Shown here one piece after another: positions 26,237 to 34,165 of a stretch of DNA of 64,000 nt (the first letter of the stretch is position 1; the number at the start of each line of letters is the position of its first letter). The position numbers were made by a program, and so were the translations under genes. The notes beneath the pieces were generated by a model, which saw only the letters and a list, made by a program, of their open reading frames with translations, did no database searches and had not been told where the DNA came from. The DNA is taken from contig NZ_CP056123.1 of the NCBI RefSeq assembly GCF_018219155.1, positions 2,055,505 to 2,119,504 of the forward strand. Direction: 5' to 3'. Origin of the DNA: Moritella sp. 24 (GTDB taxonomy: Bacteria; Pseudomonadota; Gammaproteobacteria; Enterobacterales; Moritellaceae).

Positions 26237-26704
26237 ATGAAGAAAATAATCGGAGTATTACTGACTGCAGGGGCATTGCTTTCTGCAAGTGTGATCGCAA
26301 CAGAGGCAACTCATATTGAAAACGTAAATAGCGGAGGTGTTGAATCGATGCGCGGAATAACCGAGCTTGATGATACCCGTAAAGCAGATGAGTTAAAGCG
26401 TGTGATTAAAGATCGTGGGCCCATAGATCGTGATTATGTGTACCAGCCACCATTAGTGCCGCATCAAACCAGAGGCTATGAAGTATCGTTAAATGCCAAC
26501 AAATGTTTGTCATGCCACAGTTGGAAATACGCAGGTGAAATGGGCGCGACTAAGATCAGTGTTACGCATTATCAATCACGTGAAGGGCAAGTCCTTGCTG
26601 ATGTATCACCGAGTCGCTATTTCTGCTTGCAATGTCATGTGACTCAAGTTGATGCCAAGCCATTAATTGAGAATGACTTTAAACGTGTAGATTCATTACG
26701 TTGA
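26237..26704 (+). CDS. napB: Periplasmic nitrate reductase dihaem cytochrome NapB (copy 2)
   Basis: The 155-residue protein has a signal peptide different from copy 1 (MKKIIGVLLTAGALLSASVIA) but an almost unchanged mature part with CLSCH and CLQCH haem sites. The ribosome binding site AGGCGGAG matches that of copy 1. Its partner enzyme is presumably NapA copy 2, though exchange between clusters is likely given the similarity. Confidence 0.95.
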   Translation: MKKIIGVLLTAGALLSASVIATEATHIENVNSGGVESMRGITELDDTRKADELKRVIKDRGPIDRDYVYQPPLVPHQTRGYEVSLNANKCLSCHSWKYAGEMGATKISVTHYQSREGQVLADVSPSRYFCLQCHVTQVDAKPLIENDFKRVDSLR

Positions 26705-26748
26705 TTCATCTCAAATGACCGTAGCCTAAACGAAAAAGAGGCGATTAA

Positions 26749-27321
26749 ATGAAATTAATTTTAAATTTTTGGCGTAAGCTGACCACACCGAGTAAAGCGG
26801 CTGTTGGTACTATTTTAGCAATGGGCTTTCTCGGAGGTATTATTTTCTGGGGTGCCTTTAATATGGGAATGGAGGCGACAAATACGGAGGAGTTTTGTTC
26901 TGCTTGTCATGCTCCCATTGTTAAAGAACTAAAGGAAACGATTCATTACTCTAATCGTTCAGGTGTACGTGCTATTTGTTCTGATTGTCACGTCCCCCAC
27001 AAATGGACAGATAAGATTGTGCGTAAAGTACAAGCGAGTAATGAAATTGTCGCATTCTTGATGGGAACCATTTCGACTCAAGAAAAATTTGAAGCGCGTC
27101 GTAAGCACTTAGCTGTTCGTGAATGGCAACGCATGAAAGAAAATGATTCACAGGAATGTCGTAACTGCCATAACTTTGAATATATGGACTTTTCGGAGCA
27201 AGGTCCGCGTAGTAAGAAGCAACACTCTACAGCACTCGCAAGTGGCGAAAAAACGTGTGTTGATTGTCACAAAGGTATTGCGCACAAGCTACCGGATATG
27301 TCAGATGTACCAGGTTGGTAA
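26749..27321 (+). CDS. napC: NapC/NirT-family tetrahaem quinol dehydrogenase (copy 2)
   Basis: One N-terminal membrane anchor and four CXXCH motifs, identical to copy 1 except for seven substitutions (for example N-to-K before WTDK, K-to-T before ISTQ). The flanking leader CGAAAAAGAGGCG is also shared with copy 1. It supplies quinol electrons to NapB. Confidence 0.95.
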   Translation: MKLILNFWRKLTTPSKAAVGTILAMGFLGGIIFWGAFNMGMEATNTEEFCSACHAPIVKELKETIHYSNRSGVRAICSDCHVPHKWTDKIVRKVQASNEIVAFLMGTISTQEKFEARRKHLAVREWQRMKENDSQECRNCHNFEYMDFSEQGPRSKKQHSTALASGEKTCVDCHKGIAHKLPDMSDVPGW

Positions 27322-27337
27322 ATAAGGAAATGCAATT

Positions 27338-27472
27338 ATGAGTTCTTTAGAAAGTGCCGTTTGGCATGTGTTAGGTTATACCGCTATGCCGGTTATTTTC
27401 CTCGTTGGTTTTCTTGGCGTAGCTGGATGTTCAATATGGGCATTGTCTATCACTGTAGACAAAAATGAATAA
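27338..27472 (+). CDS. Single-span nap-associated microprotein, TIGR02808 type (copy 2)
   Basis: A 44-residue frame beginning at ATG 27338 behind AAGGAAA encodes MSSLESAVWHVLGYTAMP, one hydrophobic helix, then SITVDKNE. Length, order of residues W-H-x-L-G-Y, the V-A-G-x-S-x-W-A-L-S turn into the tail, and location after napC match copy 1. Conserved residues despite many silent and conservative changes show that it is under selection. Function unknown; a membrane helper of the NapC/NapAB complex is a guess. Confidence 0.85.
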   Translation: MSSLESAVWHVLGYTAMPVIFLVGFLGVAGCSIWALSITVDKNE

Positions 27473-27502
27473 TAGTAACGTAAAATGAAATAAGTAATGT
27501 TG

Positions 27503-27532
27503 AGGCTGCATTTGTATAATGCGGCCTTTTTA
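27503..27532 (+). terminator. Terminator of the second nap operon
   Basis: AGGCTGCA pairs with TGCGGCCT (one G-U) across a 9-nt loop, followed by TTTTT. Sequence and layout mirror the terminator of the first cluster, so the terminator was part of the duplicated unit. Confidence 0.85.
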
Positions 27533-27624
27533 TTCTCTATCTTACGACCTTGAGGTAGCCCCCATATCCCTGTATTATAGCCGCATACACAATCCCGTTT
27601 ATTATCGATAAAATAAAGCATTGA

Positions 27625-28137
27625 ATGAAAAATAAAAATGTATCAATTGGATTAACGAATCCTAAAAGTCCCACGAATGTTGGCGCTGTTATGCGTGCTG
27701 CAGGTTGTTATCAAGCAGATGCTGTTTACTATACTGGCGTTAGATATGACCGTGCATCTGCCTTTCAAACTGATACGCAAAATGTTGCAGCTAAAACCCC
27801 ATTGACGGGTGTCGATAATTGGCTCGACAGTATTCCAGAAACAACAAATATTGTTTGTGTTGAATTAGCGGAAGGGGCAATCCCATTACCTGAATTCAAA
27901 CATCCTGATAGTGTGATTTACATATTTGGTCCTGAAGACGGCACTATTGATCAGAAAGTGATTAATCGTGCATCTGCAGTTGTTTATGTACCGACTGTCG
28001 GTTGCATGAACCTTGCCGCAACAGTGAATGTTTTGCTATATGATCGCCTTGCAAAGTCTGAGAGTACGGTTGCGAATGATGAACTTATTCGTGAAAGTCG
28101 CGATAATAACAACAAAGTGAAAGTGACGAGTAAATAA
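27625..28137 (+). CDS. SpoU/TrmH-family RNA methyltransferase
   Basis: The 170-residue SAM-dependent enzyme shows the knotted SPOUT motifs: NPKSPTNVGAVMRAAGCYQ near the N-terminus (motif 1), IYIFGPEDGTID (motif 2) and VPTVGCMNLAATVNVLLYDRL (motif 3). It lacks an extra RNA-binding domain. A 2'-O-ribose methyl transfer to tRNA or rRNA is expected; the target nucleotide cannot be told from sequence. It stands alone between the nap and moa units. Confidence 0.85.
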   Translation: MKNKNVSIGLTNPKSPTNVGAVMRAAGCYQADAVYYTGVRYDRASAFQTDTQNVAAKTPLTGVDNWLDSIPETTNIVCVELAEGAIPLPEFKHPDSVIYIFGPEDGTIDQKVINRASAVVYVPTVGCMNLAATVNVLLYDRLAKSESTVANDELIRESRDNNNKVKVTSK

Positions 28138-28171
28138 TAAATAATAACGACGCGTGATCGTTATTTACTAG

Positions 28172-28212
28172 CTGATCAAGATCAACGACTGATAAGCTAA
28201 ATCTCTTATAAT
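28172..28212 (+). promoter_or_regulatory. FNR box and -10 element of moaBCDE
   Basis: CTGATCAAGATCAA (28172-28185) agrees with TTGAT-N4-ATCAA at nine of ten positions, and TATAAT follows at 28207-28212 with 21 nt between, exactly the spacing seen before napF. This is the layout of a class II FNR-dependent promoter with the box near -41. It predicts that moaBCDE rises under oxygen limitation together with nap. Confidence 0.7.
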
Positions 28213-28249
28213 TGTTTAATAAACATGACCGAATTAAAAAGGAAGAATA

Positions 28250-28756
28250 ATGAGCCATGCTGAATCAGGGTTTAAAGCTGCAAAACTTGCCGTATTAACC
28301 GTATCAGATACCCGTAATGAAGACACAGATACTTCAGGACGCTTTCTTGCAGAAGCACTTGTTGCCGACGGTCATATTTTAGTTGATAAAAAGATCGTAA
28401 TTGATGACAAATACAAGATCCGTGCAATTGTCTCTCAGTGGATTGCCGATGAAGATATTCAAGGCGTATTAATTACCGGCGGTACTGGTTTTACTGCTCG
28501 TGATACCACGCCTGAAGCGGTCCAGCCATTATTTGATAAAGCGATTGAAGGCTTTGGCGAATTATTCCGTGCTGTCTCGTATGATGAAATTGGTACATCA
28601 ACTATCCAAAGTCGTGCGGTTGGTGGCTTTGCAAATAAAACCGTTATTTTCTGTATGCCTGGTTCAACAGGTGCATGTAAAACGGGTTGGAATAAGATCT
28701 TACGTGAACAGCTTAATAATTCACATCGTCCATGCAACTTTATGCCACATATCTAA
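28250..28756 (+). CDS. moaB: Molybdenum cofactor biosynthesis protein MoaB
   Basis: The 168-residue MogA/MoaB-type protein shows [10 protein letters not shown] and the molybdopterin-binding [19 protein letters not shown] motif, with a conserved [11 protein letters not shown] near the C-terminus. It belongs to the family that adenylylates molybdopterin, although the role of MoaB in E. coli is not settled. GGAAG serves as ribosome binding site. First gene of moaBCDE. Confidence 0.93.
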   Translation: MSHAESGFKAAKLAVLTVSDTRNEDTDTSGRFLAEALVADGHILVDKKIVIDDKYKIRAIVSQWIADEDIQGVLITGGTGFTARDTTPEAVQPLFDKAIEGFGELFRAVSYDEIGTSTIQSRAVGGFANKTVIFCMPGSTGACKTGWNKILREQLNNSHRPCNFMPHI

Positions 28757-28772
28757 GTAATAGGAATTATTA

Positions 28773-29249
28773 ATGTCTCAAGAATTTACGCACGTTAATG
28801 CTTCTGGTGAAGCAAATATGGTTGATGTAACTGAAAAAACAGTAACACAACGTGAAGCAAGAGCGGAAGCAATCGTTCACATGTCAGCAGAAACATTGAC
28901 TCTTATAATGTCAGGTGATCATCACAAAGGTGATGTATTTGCGACAGCACGTATTGCTGGTATTCAAGCCGCAAAGAAAACATCTGATATTATTCCACTT
29001 TGTCATCCACTTATGTTGACAAAAGTAACGGTTGAATTAACGCCTGAACCTGAACATAACCTTGTACGTATCGAAACGTGTTGTAAGCTTTCGGGTAAAA
29101 CAGGTGTTGAAATGGAAGCATTAACAGCCGCATCAGTTGCAGCGTTAACCATCTACGATATGTGTAAAGCCGTTCAAAAAGACATCATCATTGATGGTGT
29201 TAAGCTACTTGAGAAGACTGGTGGCAAGTCAGGCCACTTCAAAGTTTAG
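28773..29249 (+). CDS. moaC: Cyclic pyranopterin monophosphate synthase MoaC
   Basis: MoaC converts 3',8-cyclo-GTP from MoaA into cyclic pyranopterin monophosphate. The 158-residue protein has all familiar blocks: [43 protein letters not shown], and [26 protein letters not shown]. It starts 16 nt after moaB in the same operon. Confidence 0.96.
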   Translation: MSQEFTHVNASGEANMVDVTEKTVTQREARAEAIVHMSAETLTLIMSGDHHKGDVFATARIAGIQAAKKTSDIIPLCHPLMLTKVTVELTPEPEHNLVRIETCCKLSGKTGVEMEALTAASVAALTIYDMCKAVQKDIIIDGVKLLEKTGGKSGHFKV

Positions 29250-29267
29250 ATCGCTCAGGATATTATT

Positions 29268-29513
29268 ATGATTAAAGTATTATTTTTTGCTCAAATTAGA
29301 GAGTTAGTGGGTTGTGCAGAGTTAGAAATTTCAGGTCAATTTGAATCTGTAAATGCCTTACGTGCAGAGCTTGCGGCTAAAGGCAATAAATGGGCCCTTG
29401 CACTTGATTCAGACAAGTTATTAGTGGCTATCAATCAAGAAATTTGCAGTTTAGATTCACCACTTGAAGATGGTGTTGAAGTTGCATTTTTCCCACCCGT
29501 TACCGGAGGCTAA
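29268..29513 (+). CDS. moaD: Molybdopterin synthase sulfur carrier MoaD
   Basis: The 81-residue ubiquitin-like protein ends in PPVTGG, whose terminal glycine becomes a thiocarboxylate that donates sulfur to the pterin. It forms molybdopterin synthase with MoaE, whose ATG follows its stop codon at once. Confidence 0.95.
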   Translation: MIKVLFFAQIRELVGCAELEISGQFESVNALRAELAAKGNKWALALDSDKLLVAINQEICSLDSPLEDGVEVAFFPPVTGG

Positions 29514-29969
29514 ATGAATTCAGATATGATTAAGATTCAAACTGAGGATTTTGACTTAGCAGCAGAATATGCAGCGTTAGGAAAAAGTCACAGTACCGGT
29601 GCCGTTGTTACTTTTATTGGTAAAGTGCGTGATTTCAACCAAGGTGATAACGTATCGGGTTTAACACTTGAACATTATCCAGGGATGACTGAAAAGTCAC
29701 TTTCGAAAATATTGGTTGAAGCTGAAACCCGTTGGTCAATCCAAGGTGTTAAGGTAATTCATCGTGTTGGTGAGTTAGCGCTAGGTGATCAGATCGTATT
29801 CGTTGGCGTAGCAAGTATGCACCGCGGTGATGCTTTTCAAGCGTGTGAATTCATAATGGACTACTTAAAAACACAAGCGCCATTTTGGAAGAAAGAAGCA
29901 ACTGAAGACGGTTCTCATTGGGTCGATGCCCGAGAAACTGATACGACAGCAGCCGATCGCTGGAAATAA
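29514..29969 (+). CDS. moaE: Molybdopterin synthase catalytic subunit MoaE
   Basis: The 151-residue protein has GAVVTFIGKVRDFNQGDNVSGLTLEHYPGMTEK, the HRVGELALGDQIVFVGVAS stretch and the catalytic lysine region QAPFWKKE. With MoaD it inserts two sulfurs into cyclic pyranopterin monophosphate. Last gene of moaBCDE; both NapA enzymes depend on the cofactor made. Confidence 0.95.
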   Translation: MNSDMIKIQTEDFDLAAEYAALGKSHSTGAVVTFIGKVRDFNQGDNVSGLTLEHYPGMTEKSLSKILVEAETRWSIQGVKVIHRVGELALGDQIVFVGVASMHRGDAFQACEFIMDYLKTQAPFWKKEATEDGSHWVDARETDTTAADRWK

Positions 29970-30020
29970 CGACTGGTCAAAAGTAATTACTGATCATTAG
30001 TATCGTTATGTAACAGGTAT

Positions 30021-30067
30021 AAAAAAGACCTTATTAGACAATCCAAAGCTGGTTATCTAATAAGGCC
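30021..30067 (-). terminator. Terminator downstream of the DEAD-box helicase gene
   Basis: A perfect 10-bp stem (30029-30038 with 30056-30065) is followed on the minus strand by a run of six T, right after the helicase stop. It may also stop moaE readthrough coming from the other side. Confidence 0.75.
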
Positions 30068-30113
30068 TTCTACTAGCTAAACGATAGTAGCTTGCTTATG
30101 AAGCAGTATTACC

Positions 30114-31451
30114 TTACTTTGAAGGTGCTGCAACATTACCTTTACGGTGAAGCTTAGCACTTGTTTTACGGTGCTTACCTTTGCTTGCTTTTTTCGTTGG
30201 TGCTGTTGTTTTTGGCTTATACTCAACTTTTTCTTCACCAACCGCTTTGTTACGACGTGGTTGACGACGTTCATGAGAAGCACGGCCGCTAATATCTGCA
30301 ATTAGACGGTCACGGTTACTTACTTCATAGCCTTTAACTACTTCACGTTCAATCTTATGACCAATCATCATTTCGATATCTGCAAGACCATGCTCTTCTT
30401 CACGACATACAAATGATACTGCATTACCAGCTTCACCAGCACGACCAGTACGACCAATACGGTGAACGTAATCTTCAGCTAGGAATGGTAAATCAAAGTT
30501 AACAACGAATTTAAGACCTTGAACATCAAGACCACGAGCAGCTACGTCTGTCGCTACTAATGCGCGGATTTTACCTTCTTTAAATTCAGCTAAAGCACGA
30601 CGACGTGCGCCTTGACCTTTATCACCATGACAAACATCAGCTCTAATACCATCAAGTTTTAATTCTTTAACGATGTTATTAGCGGCTTCTTTAGTGTTAA
30701 CAAATACTAATACTTGTTTCCAGTTATTCTTACCGATTAACTCAGACAGTAATTCTTGTTTACGGCGTTGTTCAACTGGGTGAATTACGTGTTTAATTGT
30801 TGTTGCTGTTGAGTTTTCTTTTGATGCAGACACAATCACAGGTTGAGACAGTAGCTCATTTGCTAAATGCTTCATTTGTTGTGATAGGGTTGCAGAGAAC
30901 AGCATTGTTTGGAAATCGTTAGAGATTGACTCTAAGATCTTACGGATATCGGTAATGAAACCCATATCTAGCATACGGTCGGCTTCATCAAGCACTAAGT
31001 GTTCAACGTTAGCAAGATTCGTATTGCAAAGTTGTAGGTGCTCTAATAAACGACCTGGTGTTGCAACTAAAACGTCAACGCCTTGTTTAAGCTGTTTAGT
31101 TTGCGTTTCCATTTTAACGCCACCATATACACTAACAACATTAAGTGTCATGAATTGGCTGTACGCTTTAATGTTGTCTGTTACTTGTGCTGCAAGTTCA
31201 CGTGTTGGTACTAAAATTAATGCACGCACGTTTCCAGAATGAATTTCTTTTGGAGTATCTGCGATTTGTTGCAAAATAGGTAAAGCAAAAGCAGCTGTTT
31301 TACCTGTACCTGTTTGTGCGTTCGCTAGAATATCTTTCCCGCGACCGGCAGCAGGGATTGCTTGCTGTTGTACAGGCGTCATTTGGTCGTAATTACAAGC
31401 ATCTAGCGCGCGTAAAATCTCGGGAGTAAAACTATATGATGAAAATTTCAT
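30114..31451 (-). CDS. rhlE: DEAD-box ATP-dependent RNA helicase, RhlE-like
   Basis: The two RecA-like domains carry Q-motif TPVQQQAIP, motif I AQTGTGKTAAF, DEAD box VLDEADRMLDMGF, SAT, and HRIGRTGRAG; a basic Lys/Arg-rich tail (about 385-445) follows, probably for RNA binding. The N-terminus FSSYSFTPEILRALDACNY resembles RhlE more than RhlB, SrmB or DeaD. Such helicases help ribosome assembly and RNA decay in the cold. The exact subfamily is less certain than the family. Confidence 0.82.
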   Translation of the reverse strand: MKFSSYSFTPEILRALDACNYDQMTPVQQQAIPAAGRGKDILANAQTGTGKTAAFALPILQQIADTPKEIHSGNVRALILVPTRELAAQVTDNIKAYSQFMTLNVVSVYGGVKMETQTKQLKQGVDVLVATPGRLLEHLQLCNTNLANVEHLVLDEADRMLDMGFITDIRKILESISNDFQTMLFSATLSQQMKHLANELLSQPVIVSASKENSTATTIKHVIHPVEQRRKQELLSELIGKNNWKQVLVFVNTKEAANNIVKELKLDGIRADVCHGDKGQGARRRALAEFKEGKIRALVATDVAARGLDVQGLKFVVNFDLPFLAEDYVHRIGRTGRAGEAGNAVSFVCREEEHGLADIEMMIGHKIEREVVKGYEVSNRDRLIADISGRASHERRQPRRNKAVGEEKVEYKPKTTAPTKKASKGKHRKTSAKLHRKGNVAAPSK

Positions 31452-31598
31452 TGAATATCCTAGCAGTAGGGTTTGTACCTTAATTAGGCGAGGTATTCTA
31501 CAGTAATAAATGCCTTAGGTGAATTTATCATTTGTGTTAATAGCTAAAATTAATCAGTTAAATTGTTTTGAGTGATTAGATGTTAAACAAACTTAGAC

Positions 31599-31626
31599 TT
31601 GGATAGTGTTGTCATTATGCTATAAT
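31599..31626 (+). promoter_or_regulatory. Sigma-70 promoter for the deoxynucleoside kinase gene
   Basis: TTGGAT (31599-31604) and TATAAT (31621-31626) are separated by 16 nt and lie 33 nt before the ATG. The -10 is perfect and the -35 is moderate. Confidence 0.55.
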
Positions 31627-31658
31627 CCGCCGCTTATATTAGCATCATAGGTTTTATA

Positions 31659-32297
31659 ATGAGTACTGAGCAAACGTTTAAACTAGTCGCAATTGAAGGT
31701 AACATCGGTGTTGGTAAGTCAACATTACTGCCTTTATTGGCTGCAGAGTTAACAGAACATGATAATGCCAAGTGGCAGTTAATTTTAGAAGACGTTGATT
31801 CAGACCCTGAATTTCAGCGCTTGTTACAAGCGTTTACGGTTGATACTACACGCCGTATCGAGTTTCAGCGCTACATTACGAATAAAAGAGCTGATATCTG
31901 TAAAGATTTAGATCCAGCATTTAATTATATTATTGAGCGTTCATTATTTTCAGATCTTGTATTTTGCCAAGCTAACTTAGCTGAAGCATGCCGCCCAGAT
32001 GGGAAAGATCTAGACTATTATTATGATATTCAAACTAAATTAAAAGATTACCCACGTGTATCAGCAGTTGTTTACCTGCGCTCTGACGCTGAAACAGCAT
32101 ATACACGTATGCTTTCACGTGCACGTGATGCTGAACAAGGTACACCTCGTGACTACCTACAGTTAATTTCTGATTGTCATGATACATTTTTACCGCATAT
32201 CTGCCGTAAATATAATACGGTGTTATTAACTGAAGATTGGACACACTTTGGTTGTCCGACTACATTAGCTAAGCGTATTATTAGCGAAGGTATTTAG
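31659..32297 (+). CDS. Deoxynucleoside kinase (dNK family)
   Basis: The 212-residue protein has the P-loop EGNIGVGKSTLL at its start, the conserved ERSLFSDLVF (DRS-like) motif around residue 90, and an Arg-rich lid region (YTRMLSRARDAEQ). It phosphorylates deoxynucleosides in nucleotide salvage; which base it prefers cannot be read from the sequence. It sits alone between its own promoter and terminator. The family is commoner in Gram-positives and animals than in gammaproteobacteria, where Tdk is the usual salvage kinase. Confidence 0.83.
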   Translation: MSTEQTFKLVAIEGNIGVGKSTLLPLLAAELTEHDNAKWQLILEDVDSDPEFQRLLQAFTVDTTRRIEFQRYITNKRADICKDLDPAFNYIIERSLFSDLVFCQANLAEACRPDGKDLDYYYDIQTKLKDYPRVSAVVYLRSDAETAYTRMLSRARDAEQGTPRDYLQLISDCHDTFLPHICRKYNTVLLTEDWTHFGCPTTLAKRIISEGI

Positions 32298-32302
32298 TTA
32301 AT

Positions 32303-32340
32303 TACAATGACGTAGAAGGTTCTGCGTCATTGTACTTTTA
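32303..32340 (+). terminator. Terminator of the deoxynucleoside kinase gene
   Basis: A stem of about 15 bp (TACAATGACG with CGTCATTGTA, extended by AGAA/TTCT) precedes CTTTTATT just after the stop codon. Confidence 0.65.
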
Positions 32341-32431
32341 TTATAATTAGACTAACCTGCTATTCATCATTTTATTTTACATGGAAAGTGCGATTCATCA
32401 TTTGAACTGTGCTAAGTAAGGTACTCAGTTA

Positions 32432-34165
32432 GTGAAAATACCAGCTATATTCGCGTTCGTTCTATTTTTATCTTCTTCGGTTTTCTCTTCTTCCGCGTTT
32501 GCTATTTCCAGTGTTGATTTCGATATTGAGGGTGTCTCTGGTGACATCGAAGATAACGTCAATTCATATCTATCGACTATTTCTATTCCGAAAGGAAATA
32601 ATTACAGCTACTTCGAGTCTAAAGTTCGTCAGAGTATTATCGAATCTATTCAAGTTTTTGGCTTCTATCGTCCAGATATAACAATCAACCTCACTCTTGA
32701 CGATGACGAACTCATTACATTTATTAAAATAAAGTTGGGAGAAAGGGTTAAGCTTTCAGCTGTGAATGTAGCGATTAATGGTGAGGCGAAACACGATCCA
32801 AGTTTTGTTAAACTGTTACGTGAAATGCCACTGCAATCTGGAGGTAATTTATCACATGCTAACTATGACAAATTTAAGGCCGATATAAGTAAACTTGCAT
32901 TAGCACGAGGTTATTTTGATGGTAAGTGGGTAAAAAGCGAAGTACGCGTGAGTGTAAAAAAGAGTAGCGCTGATATTGATCTTATTTTTGATAGTAAACA
33001 ACGTTATGTATTTGGTGAGTCCGTACTATCTAACCCGACAAAATCTGAATCTGTTGTGTCAGAGTTGACTACATTCAGCGTTGGGCAAGAATATGAATCT
33101 CATTTGGTTGCGGAATACAGTTTAGCACTTTTTAACAGTCGATATTTTCAATCAGCTTCCGTTATTCCTGATATCAATGGTAGATCAGATGGTAAAATAC
33201 CGATTATCATTACTGTTATTAATCATCCAAGTAATACCTATGAAGTTGGTGTTGGTTATTTAAGTGATGTCGGGTTTAGGGGGACTTTAGGTTGGAAGAA
33301 ACCCTGGATTAATAGCCGAGGTGATAGTGTCTCTGCTGAATTTGAATACTCAACAGTGCAGCAAGAGTTCACGTTTGATTATGATATTCCTATTGAGGAT
33401 CCCATTACTAATATTGCAAAGATCCAATTTGGTTTTCAACGTAAAGATAATGAAGATACCGAAAGTAAACTATTTACGTTACAGCTGCAGCGTCAATTCG
33501 AACTTGAATCAAAATGGTTACGTACTTGGTTTATAAAACTGGAAAAAGAGAATTTCGTACAGGGTAGCCAAGTCGGTAGTAGCATTATGGTATTACCGGG
33601 TGTGAGCTTTGCAAAAACAACGCAGCGAGGTGGTGTCGATCCCTACTGGGGCAATCAACAACTCTTCAGCTTCGAGGCTGCAAGCCCTTATTGGGGAGCT
33701 GATATCAATATGGCTAAGTTCCAGAGTAGAACAAAGTACTTACGCTCCATTGATAGGACCCACTTTTTTACAACGCGTGTTGATTTAGGCGCTATCTATG
33801 TCGATGAAATCGAAAGTGTTCCTGCGTCAATGCGTTTTTTCGCTGGTGGTAGTCAGAGCATTCGTGGTTATCAATACGAAACGGTGACACCTGTTGATGC
33901 GGATAATGCGTATATTGGTGGGCGGTATTTAACAGCGGGTTCATTTGAATACGGCTATCAAGTCGCAGAGAAATGGCGTGTTGGTGTTTTTGCTGATGCT
34001 GGTACATCAACGAATGATTTTTCTGAACCTGTCAGTATCGGTGTGGGAACGGGTATCCGCTGGATGACACCTATTGGTCCAGTAAAAGTTGATTTTGCAG
34101 TGCCTGTTAACTCAGATACAGATACGAAGTATACCTTTCATTTATATATCGGGCCTGAATTGTAA
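32432..34165 (+). CDS. tamA: Translocation and assembly module outer-membrane protein TamA
   Basis: A signal peptide (about 1-24, ending SSSAFA) is followed by three POTRA-like domains (about 26-260) and an Omp85 beta-barrel (about 270-577) including the conserved RFFAGGSQSIRGYQYE motif of the barrel loop. TamA works with inner-membrane-anchored TamB to insert outer-membrane proteins or move phospholipids. The start is GTG, preceded by TAAGG; no ATG fits the signal peptide. The stop codon overlaps the tamB start by one base. Confidence 0.92.
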   Translation: MKIPAIFAFVLFLSSSVFSSSAFAISSVDFDIEGVSGDIEDNVNSYLSTISIPKGNNYSYFESKVRQSIIESIQVFGFYRPDITINLTLDDDELITFIKIKLGERVKLSAVNVAINGEAKHDPSFVKLLREMPLQSGGNLSHANYDKFKADISKLALARGYFDGKWVKSEVRVSVKKSSADIDLIFDSKQRYVFGESVLSNPTKSESVVSELTTFSVGQEYESHLVAEYSLALFNSRYFQSASVIPDINGRSDGKIPIIITVINHPSNTYEVGVGYLSDVGFRGTLGWKKPWINSRGDSVSAEFEYSTVQQEFTFDYDIPIEDPITNIAKIQFGFQRKDNEDTESKLFTLQLQRQFELESKWLRTWFIKLEKENFVQGSQVGSSIMVLPGVSFAKTTQRGGVDPYWGNQQLFSFEAASPYWGADINMAKFQSRTKYLRSIDRTHFFTTRVDLGAIYVDEIESVPASMRFFAGGSQSIRGYQYETVTPVDADNAYIGGRYLTAGSFEYGYQVAEKWRVGVFADAGTSTNDFSEPVSIGVGTGIRWMTPIGPVKVDFAVPVNSDTDTKYTFHLYIGPEL

